Positions 45,391 through 56,517 are shown, counted from the stretch's first letter. The stretch: DNA of 64,000 nt from Portulaca oleracea (GCA_029582165.1 CM055872.1:6045582-6109581); one strand, 5' to 3'. The notes: generated by a model not told the origin, from the sequence alone. A program made the numbers and translations.

Positions 45391-45930
45391 GGGATATTGG
45401 ATGACAATATACTGGGGTATTGGATTGTAATATACTGATCTTTACTATTGGACAACAATATCCCTGACCTTTATATTTAGGTGATATTATTATACCAACA
45501 GTGACTAAGGGGGTGGTGACTGGTTAACTGGTCTCGACTCTGACGTAACAGGCGGAGAGAAAATAACCAGCTCTTGCTCAATAACCCCGTTAACCCGTCC
45601 GTTTTTCTTACTAACCCCCGTTAAAAAAAATTGGCCTAACACATGGTGAATCGGTCTTCATAATGACGTGAAATACAACCAACCAATATCTTGTAATATG
45701 GGTTAGTGAGAAAAACTAAGGGGTTAATGAAGTTATTGTCTTGGGATAGTCTTTTTCCCTTCGCCATCCACATTAACGCGCATGGAGACCGGTTCACTAC
45801 CCCCTTAGTTACTATTGGTATAATAATGTCACCCAGGAATAAAGGTCAGGGATATTGCTGTCCAATAGTAAAGGTTGGCATATTACAATCCAACACCCCC
45901 AAAGGTCGGTATATTATCATCCAAAAACCC
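45391..45930. mobile_element. Mutator-type MITE with about 160-bp terminal repeats
   Basis: The first about 160 bases (GGGATATTGGATGACAATAT ... CCTTTACTATTGGACA-like ... ACTAAGGGGGTGGTGA) recur inverted at the right end. Flanks TTATTAAAA (45382-45390) and TGATTAAAA (45931-45939) form a 9-bp duplication with one mismatch. No coding sequence. A truncated relative is at 29270-29612. Confidence 0.8.
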
Positions 45931-45939
45931 TGATTAAAA

Positions 45940-46021
45940 AATTACAATATCATAGTTTTATGGTAGTAATTTTTGTAACAAATCTAATGATATTTTCCTA
46001 TAATAAAATATTGTATATGTC
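45940..46021. mobile_element. Stowaway-like fragment
   Basis: TGGTAGTAATTTTTGTAACA and AAATCTAATGATATT match the mid part of the 18602-18837 family. Both ends are missing. Confidence 0.4.
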
Positions 46022-46023
46022 AA

Positions 46024-46404
46024 GTGAGCTATTTGAGCTATGCCATGACCAAATTGCAACGCAACCTCCCAAGAAAGGTTCATGGCGATTACTCTAAGAT
46101 TTCTAGAGCTCGAGATGGTGAATACAGAAGATCCTATCGTGATTATTGGAAGTCTTATGTTGAACGTCGACCTAGTAACTCTACTCATGAGCCTAGAGTT
46201 GATGATCTACATGATTGGAGAAAGGAAAAGGCTTACTCATGGTCTTCTAACAAGGAGGACACTCGGTCTCGGGTTAGCCCTTCCTCCAAGGGAAGTCGAT
46301 CCAAATCATCTTTTGGAGGTGCGGAATATCATAGGAAGCTCAAGGGTAGAAAGTGCTTCAAATGTAGAGAGTATGATCATTACCAAGCTCAATGCTCGTT
46401 GTAG
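46024..46404 (+). pseudogene. Gag C-terminus with CCHC zinc knuckle
   Basis: A 126-residue ORF fragment, rich in Arg, Ser and Tyr, ending with CFKCREYDHYQAQC (46354-46395), a C-x2-C-x4-H-x4-C nucleic-acid-binding knuckle of retrotransposon gag. The N-terminal capsid part is missing, and a stop follows two codons after the knuckle. It belongs to the gypsy remnant and continues, after stops, into a protease region. Confidence 0.75.
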
Positions 46405-46515
46405 TGGTTGAAAGTCCCAAAACCAATGAAGTAGCTACACTAGAGACTCCAAGTGCTAATGTTGAGGTTCGCGTGCGAGAAGAGGAGAACTCTACTCCTA
46501 GGTGATCCTTTATCA

Positions 46516-46960
46516 TGACTAAGGATCCCCAAGATGATTCTCAACGAGAGATGCTCTTCCATACCCGATGCACCATCAATGATAGAGTGTGCAAGATGAT
46601 CATCGATATTGGGAGCTGTACGAATGTAGCATCTACTACTTTGGTAGAGAAACTTCAATTGCCCGTTCGAGCTCATCCCTAACCTTATAATACCTTGCAA
46701 GGTCTTAAAGATGGTGGTCATCTTCAAGTATCTCAACAAGCTTTGATATCTTTTTCCATTGGTTCTTACATAGATATTGTTCTTTGTGATATCATTCCAA
46801 TGGATGCTTGTCATTTGCTCCTTGGATGACCTTGGCAATATGATAGGCATACTATCCATGAAGGTCATGGGAACACTTACTCCTTGATGGGAAAACGACG
46901 GATTGTGCTTACACCCTTCTCAACAACCCAACTCTATAGAAATCAAACCGGGTTTAGAAG
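46516..46960 (+). pseudogene. Aspartic protease region of the gypsy remnant
   Basis: After MIIDIGSCTNVAS (the catalytic pattern is D-S-G-S, so the Ser is replaced by Ile), the translation continues through NTLQGLKDGG and CHLLLG-stop-PWQYDRHTIHEG to RRIVLTPF. Family members have LLGRPWQ..R..H.G...Y, so the TGA at 46827-46829 probably came from a CGA Arg codon by C-to-T change. Another in-frame TAA follows AHP. The protein is not functional. Confidence 0.75.
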
Positions 46961-48439
46961 TGAGAAGAGAGACTTCCACCACATTAGTGAAACACGGGAT
47001 GAGAGTGTTTTGAGCAAAAAGAAGCTACATTTGGCTTTACTTTTGCGAAAAGGCAATCCTAGTGAAGTTAAGAGATTCATAGTTCCTCAAAATTTTCCTA
47101 TCTCCCTCCCTTGTCCCCCATCTTCCCCCCAAAAGCATCCTACCGAGCTCCACACAATGATTGCAAATGTTGAGCCATGCTCGACCATTCCCAAACCATA
47201 ACATGGAGAAGATTGGCATGTCGGCAAGTCCATAACCTCACATGCTAGCTTGCTTCCTCCGGCGTCGAGATCGACCAAGGAAGAGGCATCTTCTACCGGC
47301 CTTGACCTTGACATCTCTTGTGATGACTACCTTGTGGCCTCTAACAAAATGATGAGCGCTAGACATGTGAAGGTTCCTCTTGATGGCGAGTTGGTCTTTT
47401 TTTCCTTCCGAAGTTGCCACCCCTTTACAAAGAAGGGGTTGATAAGTGTCACTTTGATCCGGCTAAAGGATTTTATTGAGTTGATTATACGTGGGCGGTC
47501 TGTTGGATTTGAACTCCCAAGAGTTGAGGGCAACTCTTCTCCAACAAGAGGAGTTTGGTTCATATTTCCAAGGGTCCTTAGCATCTGAAAAAAATAATGA
47601 AAGTAGGTCCAAACTAGTTTTCTTTCAAGTCAAGCTCGAGTCACTTTTGAAGCCTCGATCAAATCGACTATTTTTGTAAGCAAAGGGGTAACTTGGTATT
47701 TCATGGAGCATCAAGGAAGAACACTAAAGAAACCAAGAAGAAAGAAGGCAGGATGTCAAGGAAGGAAGAGTAGAATGAAGGAAGGAGGAAAATGTAGAAA
47801 TTGTGCATAAGAAAAATACATGTATTCACTCTTTTGATCATAACTCCTTCGTAAAAGCTTCGATGACCGCCAAATTTGGCAAGCTTATAGTATACACCGA
47901 GAGCTTTCTGTCAATATATAATACACCCAAATCAAAGTTAAAACGAAGAAATCATGTGTGTTGGAAGTCGGAATAAGCCAGAAGGCGCTGACGTGCACAA
48001 GCAGGCGCTGGCTGTGCTTGCCTTGGTGGGTTTTCCACCCTAACTCTCTGGTTGAGGCGCTGGCTGCGCCTTGACCTTTTTTTGCAGATGTTCGTGAATT
48101 CCTCCTTTCTCTTTGTTGTGTTTTCTTCCCGCTTTCAAACCTCCATCCCCCCCTCATTTTGTGAGCAACGTTTAAAAACTCAAACACTTATGTTTATGAA
48201 TAATTGAAGGGGTATTTGAAACCCTTATTTCTCAAACCCTAAGTAGTTAATGGATCCTTGGTCTTCTATATTTATTCATTCAAAGGACCCCCGGGTTTTA
48301 GGGATCACCCACATCAGAAAAATAAAGGAAAATACATTTTTTTAAAATTGATAAGTCAAATCACATACTAGTCTCCTATCTCCAGGATAGCCTAATGGGC
48401 CTACCAACCCAAACAGGAGGGGGTACACCATTATGACGT

Positions 48440-48880
48440 CCACAAGGAGCCTCCTAAGGGCAAGAATTCATACTAAGGAAATTATGGTAACTTTGTTGGA
48501 GAGGATAAACATTTCATCCTCATGTCACTTAAACTACAAGCTCATTGGTATAAAAGGAAAGACAATGGTATATAAGTTAAGTGGATTACTCCTTTTAACA
48601 CTAATTGGTTTTAAGATGGAACCCCACTTAATTTGTTACCATGAGCCTTGGTTGAAGTAGATTCTTACCTTGGATCTCTAAAACAATTAAAGTAAAGGGA
48701 TTAGTTCAATTATTGTTGAGATTCAATTATGAGTAAGATTTTTCACATTGGAAATAATTAAAGGGAAAAATTCATGTATATAAATCAAGTGGGTAACTGC
48801 TCTTAACGCAAATTGATTTAAGATGGAACCTCACTTAACTTGTTAATATGGACCTTGGTTGAATAAGCTCCTTAGATCTC
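48440..48880 (+). repeat. Two related LTR-like segments in tandem
   Basis: TATATAAGTTAAGTGGATTA ... TTGGTTTTAAGATGGAACCC (48570-48660) and TATAAATCAAGTGGGTAACT ... TTGATTTAAGATGGAACCTC (48778-48870) are diverged copies of one sequence typical of plant LTR ends (TAATTGGTTTTAAGATGGAA). Probably a rearranged TRIM or copia LTR pair; no primer site lies between them. Confidence 0.5.
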
Positions 48881-49150
48881 ACCAAAAAAAGTTCACCTTC
48901 CTTTTAGAAACCTCATCTTTTGAGAACTCCTTTGTTAAGCGTGCTTGGGTGAGACACGCTAGAAGAACTCAGGACGATTTGTAGGACTAGTCATCGATCC
49001 TCATAATACTCATTAATAATGTTGATGGGTTAAAAGTGGATCGTGGTGTTACAGATGGTATCAGAGTCGGCCTACAACTGTGAGCTGTGTTAATGGATGG
49101 GAGATCCATGAGCAATCACCTAACAATATAAAAATTCTGGATTGGATCGT
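48881..49150 (+). mobile_element. Cassandra TRIM copy with deleted 5S core
   Basis: 5S-like GAACTCCTTTGTTAAGCGTG (box A region) is kept, but the downstream box C part is missing compared with the 53.6-kb copy. The LTR ends TGTTACA at 49053, followed by the primer site TGGTATCAGAGTCGGCC (49056-49072) and an internal segment (GGGAGATCCATGAGCAATCA) shared with the 61.8-kb copy. The second LTR was not found. Confidence 0.75.
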
Positions 49151-50139
49151 AGGTCAAGAGGACGCGTAAGTAGGTCAACATGGAAAACCTAAAATACAAA
49201 AGCTTGCATGAGATGCTATATTGTGCAAATCCCTGCAATAATGATATGAGAGACATTGGGAGTCTTTGTTATGCCGTGAATGTGGGAGAGTCTGACAAGT
49301 TTGCTGCTAGCACAAAGAAATGCGTCTTGTTAGCTGTATAACTATAATTATAAGGGCTATAAGTTGTACAACTTGCATGAAAGGAAAGTTTTTCATAGCT
49401 AGGATGTCATTTTTAGGGAGTACTTATAAAATGTATGTCAGCGTAAGACATGTATCAGTAACCTTTTCGGAAAAAAAATTAAATTTGAGGATCACATACT
49501 CGACTCCTTCCCGGGGTTATTTGTTAATGCAAGAATAATGAGATTCAAGTAGTCATATGATATATTTCATCAACTCAAAATATAAGTTGATTGTGACAAT
49601 ATTTTCTAGTATTATGATATCAAGGACAATTCAAGTAGTCAATACTGACCCCAACCTGCTAAATTAATGATCTCGCCACTAAGATTATATTTTTGATAAA
49701 TTTCAGCATGCATCTAACTTAAGATGACATTCATTTATCTATTAATTTACTATTTTTTTGAATCTTACTTAAATTTACCATGACTTTAAAAATTATGTAA
49801 AATGAATTTATATATCATCAAAATTATAAATTTGTTGCATATATTTACAACTTTTTTATAACATTATTTTACCAAATATTACATCCCAACGGAGAACATG
49901 ACTCTAGATAAAATAAATCTTTATAACCTTCAAAAACATAAGTTTCAACCAATATATATTGATCCGTTAGGGTAGGTACATGAAGTCAATGTTTAGCTAA
50001 GCTTTATTTACTTTTTACCATGCACGGAGTTAGATCGATGATGGAAGGTTGTGCTATATGCATCTAATTAAGAAGGACAATCGATGACAATGGACCTTTA
50101 ATTTGCATGTGGTCTACACTTCACTCATACATCCTTTTC
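49151..50139. other. Intergenic DNA, nothing recognised
   Basis: No supported gene or repeat. Confidence 0.35.
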
Positions 50140-50179
50140 TTCATTCATTCATTCATTCATTCATTCATTCATTCATTCA
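50140..50179. repeat. (ATTC)n microsatellite
   Basis: About ten ATTC/TTCA tetranucleotide units. Confidence 0.95.
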
Positions 50180-50943
50180 ATCACTCTCTACTGCTACACT
50201 CACAGTCTATGTGTAATGGTACGTAGCATCATTATAATGAGATGGAATTGATCAAAGGACGTACATGATAATCATGTGTTCCCTACAACTTTACAATCTT
50301 TCCTTTTATGGTATGAAGTTGGGGTTGTTTATCAATTTTGAGCAATAAAAACAGGCCATCAGGATCAGCTACCAATAGCATGCCCACCTTCTCTATTGTT
50401 ATGTCCATTATCATATTTATCAACTTTGTAGTTATGAGTTTGTAGTTATGCATAAATCTATTTGTCATGAAACCCCACCACCCTATATTTATATATTCAC
50501 GGATTTCTCATTTTGGTCATCATGCATGTATCTTGGGACCTCCATGCACATATAGCTTTCTGCCTTCTTTTTTCTGAAAAATATATAAAAGGATAGGGTT
50601 CATGATCTAGAAGCTTTGTCCACCGTTGATTTTGATCATCGTATGGGTTTAGCTACTTGAATCTTGACAGCTGTCTGAATGAATGGTCATCATCATTGTT
50701 CTGCATGCCTAGTCCTACATATACTTTTTGTTTTACAAGTTCTTTTTTCTTGCTATGGTGGGATGCGAATGGAAATCTTGGATGATAAAATGGGTATGTG
50801 TTTACCATTGGTTTAAATTTCTTACATCCAAGATTTTATGGATCATGGTTTCTAAGCTAAGCATAGAACTATTTAATTAACATTATATTGTTTAGTTTTA
50901 AAATGAAATCTTTAATTTATTTTAAGTTTCCATTTCTCACATT
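50180..50943. other. Intergenic DNA, nothing recognised
   Basis: No supported gene or repeat; only short ORFs. Confidence 0.35.
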
Positions 50944-51380
50944 TAGGGGTTGGCAGTGGGACGGGCTCCATAGAATCAAGAGGGTCGTGCCCTAAAAAAT
51001 AAGGGTTGTCAAATGATTGGGTCACTGAAGGGTCGGGTCATTAACAAACCGACTCATTGTTCAATGTTAAAGGGTCAATGAATTGACTTGACTGGGTCGG
51101 CCTATCAATAACTCAAAATAAATAGTTTTTCCTATTATTGTAAATGTTAACCTTACTTAAATATATTATTAATAATCCACATTCAATAATTAGCATAATT
51201 ATTTTTTTGTTATAAATAAACTTAATTTTAACTTTAAAGTCAAATGGGTCGGCCCTTATTTTTACTAAAATGCTTTGACCCGACCCATCACCACAAAGGG
51301 TCGACCTTGACCCGACCCGACCCGACCCGACCCTATGTGATGGATGGACCAACCCTAACCCGGCCCGTTGTCCACCTCGA
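50944..51380. mobile_element. hAT-like MITE with GACCC repeats
   Basis: The left end TAGGGGTTGGCAGTGGGACG pairs weakly with the reversed right end TCGAGGTGGACAACGGGCCG. The interior has GGGTCGGGTCATT and the (GACCC)n run at 51309-51333. Family resemblance to 19985-20428 and 30694-32083. Target duplication is not clear. Confidence 0.5.
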
Positions 51381-52299
51381 TCTACTCACGTCATATTCAA
51401 TGCTTGGGTATGACTTGCAACCTGCCTTGAGGTGAAAGATTTTGAAAAGTTGTCCCAAAATTGGGAATTGGGATTGGAATCACATCAACAATAAGATAAC
51501 AACTTTTCATATGAATTTGGTTTTGGTAAAAGTTTGAAAATCCAGAAATATGTAGCCTAACCTCAATGACCATCATTAATCGTGGAAAGACTGATTTTAA
51601 GGCTAATATTAAAAAACAAAATGCTGAAAACTTAACATTTTATGATTGAAATCTTTTCGAAATTAAAGACTTCCAGCAACAAGAAGTACTCCACATAACT
51701 CCAAAAAGGCACCAAATTTTAGCGAGATGGTCGGTTAGCAAGAAGGTAAAGATCTTGTTCTAAGAAAATCTTGCAACTTGAAAACTCTTTGGACCTGGTA
51801 TATCCTTTAAGACTGCTTCAATCCCCAATAATAATTCCACCTATAAATTTGATGAGTCAAATAACGATTGATAACCACTAGTTCATACCCTATCATTGGC
51901 TTCCAAAACCCACCCAATTCCTGCTCTAAAAGTTCTGCAATCCTGAGACCCATCACACCTTGTTTCCATTGCAACAACATCCTCATGCACCTAGAGTTTT
52001 CTAGACGAAAACTTGTGATCAAGGGCCCTCCTAGTGCCTCTTAGCAATCCTTGATAAATCTCAGTTTTACCGCCTTAAAACTCGGTTTTCAAGTTTTGTT
52101 TCGGGGTGTTTTACCTACTTTGGCACGAATTCCATTAGGTTTAGCTCACCTTCATTTGTTGTAGCTGAAAAGTCTAACATGCTTAAATTTATCAATTGTA
52201 GATGAATTTTGGGTGATTCGCGACGTTTTAATGATTGTTGAATGAAAGACGAGGAAGTCGTGGGACTGCCAAGATGGAAAGAGCGTGTGAAGGATCCCA
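51381..52299. other. Intergenic DNA, no gene recognised
   Basis: A 71-residue minus-strand ORF (51807-52022) has no family that I can name. Confidence 0.3.
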
Positions 52300-52565
52300 A
52301 AGGAGATTTTTCCAAACTCGCATACCTAGACGCATACCCGTGCGCCAGCCCAGAATAAGACAAAAAATTTCAAAACTGGCGCACACCCAAACGTACGTCT
52401 GTGCACGATGCCCAGAAATCAATTTTAGCGTTTTACTTGTATTTAAAAGGCAGTCATCTATCATCTAATTGTTCATAAAACCTTCTAGGGTTTCATAGAA
52501 GACTTCTCTCTCAACTTTGGAGGAATCTACCTGTTTTTTAGATTGAAGATTATATCACTTTTGAT
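52300..52565 (+). repeat. Probable LTR fragment next to a long inverted repeat
   Basis: GCGCACACCCAAACGTACG-type text and TATTTAAAAGGCAGTC followed by a CT-rich leader (CTTCTAGGGTTTCATAGAAG) look like the promoter part of a plant LTR. No LTR end or coding region confirms this. Confidence 0.35.
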
Positions 52566-52859
52566 TAAAACTAAGTTTAATTTCTTCCCATATTTGAATT
52601 TCTCTCCCGCTTGACGTAAACTTCAAGATTAAGGTTAAAACTGAAATTGATGCTATAATCCACCTCTCTTATTCATGTCGGAGCTACTTAAATCCCTAAG
52701 TAGCTCCAACATGAATAAGAGAAGTGCATTATATCTTTAATACACTACAAGAATGACTCACTTGCGCCACCAAAGTGGCCACGAGAAGCAAGTTTTGGTG
52801 GGCAAATTTTACATCAATGTTTATAATCCATAGATCCAAAGTATGTTTGCCATGAAAGT

Positions 52860-53300
52860 AATTCTTTAGTGGCCAATTAAGAAAATGGTCCCTTGTTAGC
52901 CATGAAATAAGAGTTAATCGTGGCTAGTTTGTGAATTTGGCCATGACAAAAACATTTTGTGGCCATTAGTCGTGGCTAGTTTGTGAATTTTGTCATTATA
53001 AAAATATATTGTGGCCAATAGTCGTGGCTAGTTTGTGAATTTGGCCATGATAAAAATATCTTGTGGCCAATGGTCATGGCTAGTTTGAAAAATTGGCCAT
53101 GATAAAAATATATCGTGACTAGTTTGTGAATTTGGCTATGATAAAAATATTTTGTGGCTAATAGTCATGGCTAGTTTGAAAATTTGGCCATTATAAAAAT
53201 ATATTTTGGCCAATCGTCATAGCTAGTTTGAAATTTTGGTCATGATAAAAATATACCGTGGCTAGTTTGTGAATTTGGCCATGAAAAAAATATTTGGTGG
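52860..53300. repeat. Subterminal tandem repeats of the CACTA element
   Basis: About seven copies of a roughly 60-bp unit: GTGGCCAATAGTCGTGGCTA, then GTTTGTGAATTTGGCCATGA, then TAAAAATAT. Some copies lack part of the unit. Inverted versions occur at 53990-54250. Confidence 0.85.
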
Positions 53301-53553
53301 CCAATTGTTTATATTTGCCACTGAAAAATCATTTTGGTGGCTCGAAGTTTCAACTTCATATGCTCCTACAAAATATATTTGGTGGCCAAACTTGTTGAGT
53401 ATTATTAGTGATTAGTAATGACAGTGAATACTGGATATTTTTATTAGATGAAATAAACTTTTTTCTTGCTAGTGATTTACAATGGTGCCAAATGCCAATA
53501 AGTCACTAGAAAAGTTCGTGGCTAGAGATTCTACATACTATGAACAGTATTGG

Positions 53554-53844
53554 TGTAACAGCCCGGGTATATGGTTAAGTGTTGGCTTAAAAGAATTGAA
53601 ATGACTACTTATACACCAAGATGCATCTTCTTCAATGGTAGCTCATCCGTTGGGAACTCCTCAGTTAAGCGTGCCTGGGTGGGAGTAGTCTCAGGATGGG
53701 TGACCTCCAGGGAAGTTTTCACAGGCAGCATGTGAGTGAGAACAAAGTACGCTCGAAAGACTCGCGGTGATTTATGGGACCAACTAGTAATCCTTGAAGC
53801 AGTTCTCGATAATGTCCGCAGCCCGGAGGGGCCGGGGCATTACA
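53554..53844 (+). mobile_element. Cassandra TRIM solo LTR with 5S rRNA-like promoter
   Basis: 291 bases from TGTAACAGCCCGGGTATATG to GGGGCCGGGGCATTACA, flanked by the perfect 5-bp duplication ATTGG (53549-53553 and 53845-53849). Inside, 53618-53720 matches plant 5S rRNA: box A-like AGTTAAGCGTGCCTGGGTGG at 53663-53682 and box C-like AGGATGGGTGACCTCC at 53693-53708. No second LTR or internal domain is present. It is a mobile-element 5S copy and not an rRNA gene. Confidence 0.92.
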
Positions 53845-53861
53845 ATTGGTTACACACATAG

Positions 53862-53863
<2 letters not shown>

Positions 53864-53915
<52 letters not shown>
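53864..53915. repeat. (AT)n microsatellite
   Basis: About 26 AT units just right of the Cassandra solo LTR inside the CACTA element. Confidence 0.95.
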
Positions 53916-53918
<3 letters not shown>

Positions 53919-54360
53919 CAGAAATAATATTTTTTTAATAAATAATTATTTTTTTTATAAAATCCAGCCACGGATGATGGCGTGGCTAATATAATTTAGT
54001 GGCCACTATGTTATTTGTGGCTAATATACTTATTAGCCACGAAAGATATTGTGGCGAATCGGAATAAATAACTAAAGTTGTACAATACTTAGCCACTAAA
54101 TTTTTTGTGGCAAGTACTACGATAGCTCGCCATGCAATGGATATTTCTGTGGCCATTTTATTAGCCACGAGGCCATTCGCCAGACAGGCCACGCACAAGA
54201 TTTCCATGGCCAATTGCATTCGCCACGGGAAATTTTTACTTTAGCCACGAATAATTCCGTGGCCCAAGTGAGTCATTCTTATAGTGATATCAGTTTTAGC
54301 CTTAATTAGTGCTAGCGTTTGGCGCCAATCGAGAGAGAAATTCAAACATTGGAAGTAAAA

Positions 54361-55066
54361 GAAAGACGATACACAAACCTTTTTTTCAGCCCACAAACTT
54401 TAAGATCATTTTCTATTCGGCCCATAAACTTTAGGGTCTAAAAAATTAACAATGAAAAATGAGGGTCTCGAAAATTAACTACCCTATATATACTTCGGGG
54501 TCCAAAATGCAAGAAACCCTATCTATAAAATGTGTGGATAGTTGCTTTAAAAGTAAAAAGAATATTAAAGAACTTACTCAACAGTAGACTCGTCGTTCTC
54601 GGACCCTAAACCCTAAACAAAATAACAAACTAATATATTAGAATTCCACAAAATGGCGAGATAAGGAGGGATCAGATATATACCCGCTAAATTTTGCAAT
54701 CTAGAGACTCATTTTTAGTTGGCTCAAGATTTAAACACTACTCACTACCTAATACTTTATGGGAAAGAGGTTAAGGAGGTTTAATAGGACATTTTGGTGT
54801 AATTTGTTTCAATATAAGTTGAAGACAAATTAATTTTTTAACTGCCCAAATTATGAAAACTAAACAAATATTTTGAGTAAAAATATATTCCTCATTAATC
54901 AACATCACTTTACAACATTAGATCATTTTTATAGAACAGTTTAATCATATTTTTTACGAACACGCAACTAGGAACTAGGGTATCAAATTTGTCACTAAAA
55001 TTTGGGTATACGTTGTATTCGCCTCTGCTATAAGTTGGAAGGAACCGATTTTATCAGAGTTAGAAT
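54361..55066. other. Intergenic DNA, nothing recognised
   Basis: No supported gene or mobile element. Confidence 0.35.
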
Positions 55067-55081
55067 TTATTTTCAATGCAT

Positions 55082-55196
55082 ATAACAACAACAACAAATC
55101 CCACTATAGTCTTAAGTATACTCTTACTTGCGTGAGGTGTGGGGGATCTATATTTAGGTAGTTTTTCCCCACATGCACCGAGGTGCATGAAGAGGC
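55082..55196 (-). mobile_element. SINE, minus strand, with 15-bp target duplication
   Basis: Flanked by TTATTTTCAATGCAT (55067-55081) and TTATTCTCAATGCAT (55197-55211), one difference. The left end ACAACAACAACAA is the (GTT)n tail on the minus strand, as in Au-like SINEs. Body of 115 bp with ACATGCACCGAGGTGCATG near the other end; the tRNA-like head is truncated. Confidence 0.75.
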
Positions 55197-55364
55197 TTAT
55201 TCTCAATGCATGTTGATATTATTAAATGTATTTTATGAAAAAATATCTAATTGTCTAGTATTTCTTTATTTTAAATTTGGATAATGTAATCCTATAATTT
55301 CTTGCTACTTTATTTTTTTAAATTCTTTCTTATTTTGAAAATTGGGAAGACATGCCCAATATAA

Positions 55365-55626
55365 GAGCAGTTGCAGCAATGTGAGATGAGAGTGAAAATG
55401 CTTAGGTGTCATGCTGTGAGTGGCTAGAGTGGAAAGAGAAAATATTTTCACACCCATATTTCCATGGGCGAGGAGAGTCAGGTGTGACATGGGAGGGAAA
55501 AGGGAAGGGAGAGATAGGAAGTGAAGGGAGAAGAAGAGAGAAAGAGGAGAGAGAAATTTACACCCACAATTCTTCGACTCTCGTGTGAGATTTTTTAACT
55601 ATTCTCATACTCTATTGTTAATGCTC
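55365..55626. mobile_element. PIF/Harbinger-type MITE (262 bp)
   Basis: GAGCAGTTGCAGCAATG at the left and, reversed, GAGCATTAACAATAGAG at the right, with TAA on both sides (55362-55364 and 55627-55629). The GAGCA-type terminus is common in plant Tourist-like elements. The body is purine-rich (GGGAGAAGAAGAGAG). Confidence 0.65.
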
Positions 55627-55629
55627 TAA

Positions 55630-56517
55630 TAAATCAATTATAACACCATTGTCACTCTTCTAGGGTATATATTCATAGGGTCCTTACGCATACAAGTTTA
55701 ATGATAATTGATCTACATGACGTTACATCTTTCATGAATATATTTGGTCCAAAATTCAAGAGCTTGAACTCTAATTAATGATTCATTTCGCTTAGTTCCT
55801 ATCCAATGTTTTGGAGTAGGACCATTCGATTATAAGCGTAAAAATGCAAATTCCCGCTTTTAAATGTTTTTAGCATGGCCTAGTTGCCCTATTGCCCTCC
55901 ACCATTCTAGCTACGTCAAGGTTATATTAGGTACATAGTTTTTAAAAGCTCTAACTATTAATTTCTTGATAAATACAATAATTCATTAATAGAAACTATT
56001 ACAATTATTGTAGATATTAATTAAGAATCACATTTTTGTGATATATAAATATGACTATTCAATCTAAAATGAATTTTAGACATGGGATGCAGGGAGTATA
56101 ATCTTACAATTTTGTCATTTTTGTTTTTACTTATTACTTTTTTGTTGTTGTACTGTATAGACCTCTCATACTCTTCATGTTAATGAGGGTAGATTAAGTA
56201 AAACAAGATTTTACAGAAAATTGTAATATTCGTTTAAAAATTGCAATGGTGATGGGTATATTTTAGATAACTTTTGATCAAATTAAACAATATAAAATTA
56301 GATAAATTTAGGTACCAATAAATTAACTGAAGAAAGAATATAGCTTAACCCGTAACGTGTAATGCAAATATTAAAGTCTGTTTAAAGTTTAAATAATAAA
56401 AAATATTACATTTTTTTATGAAAATATATATTGTTGGAAACTACAAGTAATTTGACATAATACTAAAGATTATTATATAAAATGAAAAGCGACTCATAAA
56501 TTGAAACAACTAGACTA
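55630..56517. other. Intergenic DNA, nothing certain
   Basis: GACATGGGATGCAGGGAGTA near 56079 looks like a right Stowaway terminus, but no left end was found. Confidence 0.35.

Larger units (their letters stand above)
46022..48310 (+). mobile_element. Gypsy LTR retrotransposon remnant (gag-protease only)
   Basis: Holds the end of gag with a zinc knuckle, an aspartic protease region and then non-conserved sequence and a probable LTR part, with no reverse transcriptase, RNase H or integrase. Text near 47525-47550 (GGGCAACTCTTCTCCAACAA) resembles the polyprotein end before the 3' LTR in related elements. A plausible LTR part then runs to the GGGATCACCCACATCA end at about 48316. The left boundary abuts a Stowaway fragment. 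Ends are approximate. Confidence 0.65.
52743..54286. mobile_element. Non-autonomous CACTA (En/Spm) element, 1.54 kb
   Basis: Begins CACTACAAGAATGACTCACTT and, reversed, ends CACTATAAGAATGACTCACTT, the CACTA signature, flanked by the 3-bp duplication ATA (52740-52742 and 54287-54289). Subterminal regions are full of GGCCA / TGGCC and CGTGGCTA repeats in both orientations, the usual transposase-binding layout. No transposase ORF. It carries a Cassandra solo LTR and a TA microsatellite as later additions. It inserted in one arm of a long inverted repeat. Confidence 0.9.
52566..54360. repeat. Long inverted repeat (about 120-bp arms), split by CACTA
   Basis: Left arm 52566-52690; right arm 52697-52739 plus 54287-54360. 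The inner 26 bases TCTCTTATTCATG-CGGAGCTACTTA match with one difference around a 6-base loop. Farther out GATTAAGGTTAAAACTGA pairs with TCAGTTTTAGCCTTAATT on the far side of the CACTA element, and TTTGAATTTCTCTC pairs with GAGAGAAATTCAAA. Removing the CACTA element restores one continuous hairpin. Confidence 0.8.

Noticed and set aside
53618..53720. 5S rRNA gene
   Set aside because: The sequence lies within TG...CA LTR ends with a target duplication and is diverged, as expected for Cassandra.
55425..55588. 60-residue charged ORF
   Set aside because: Purine-rich body of a MITE; no domain.
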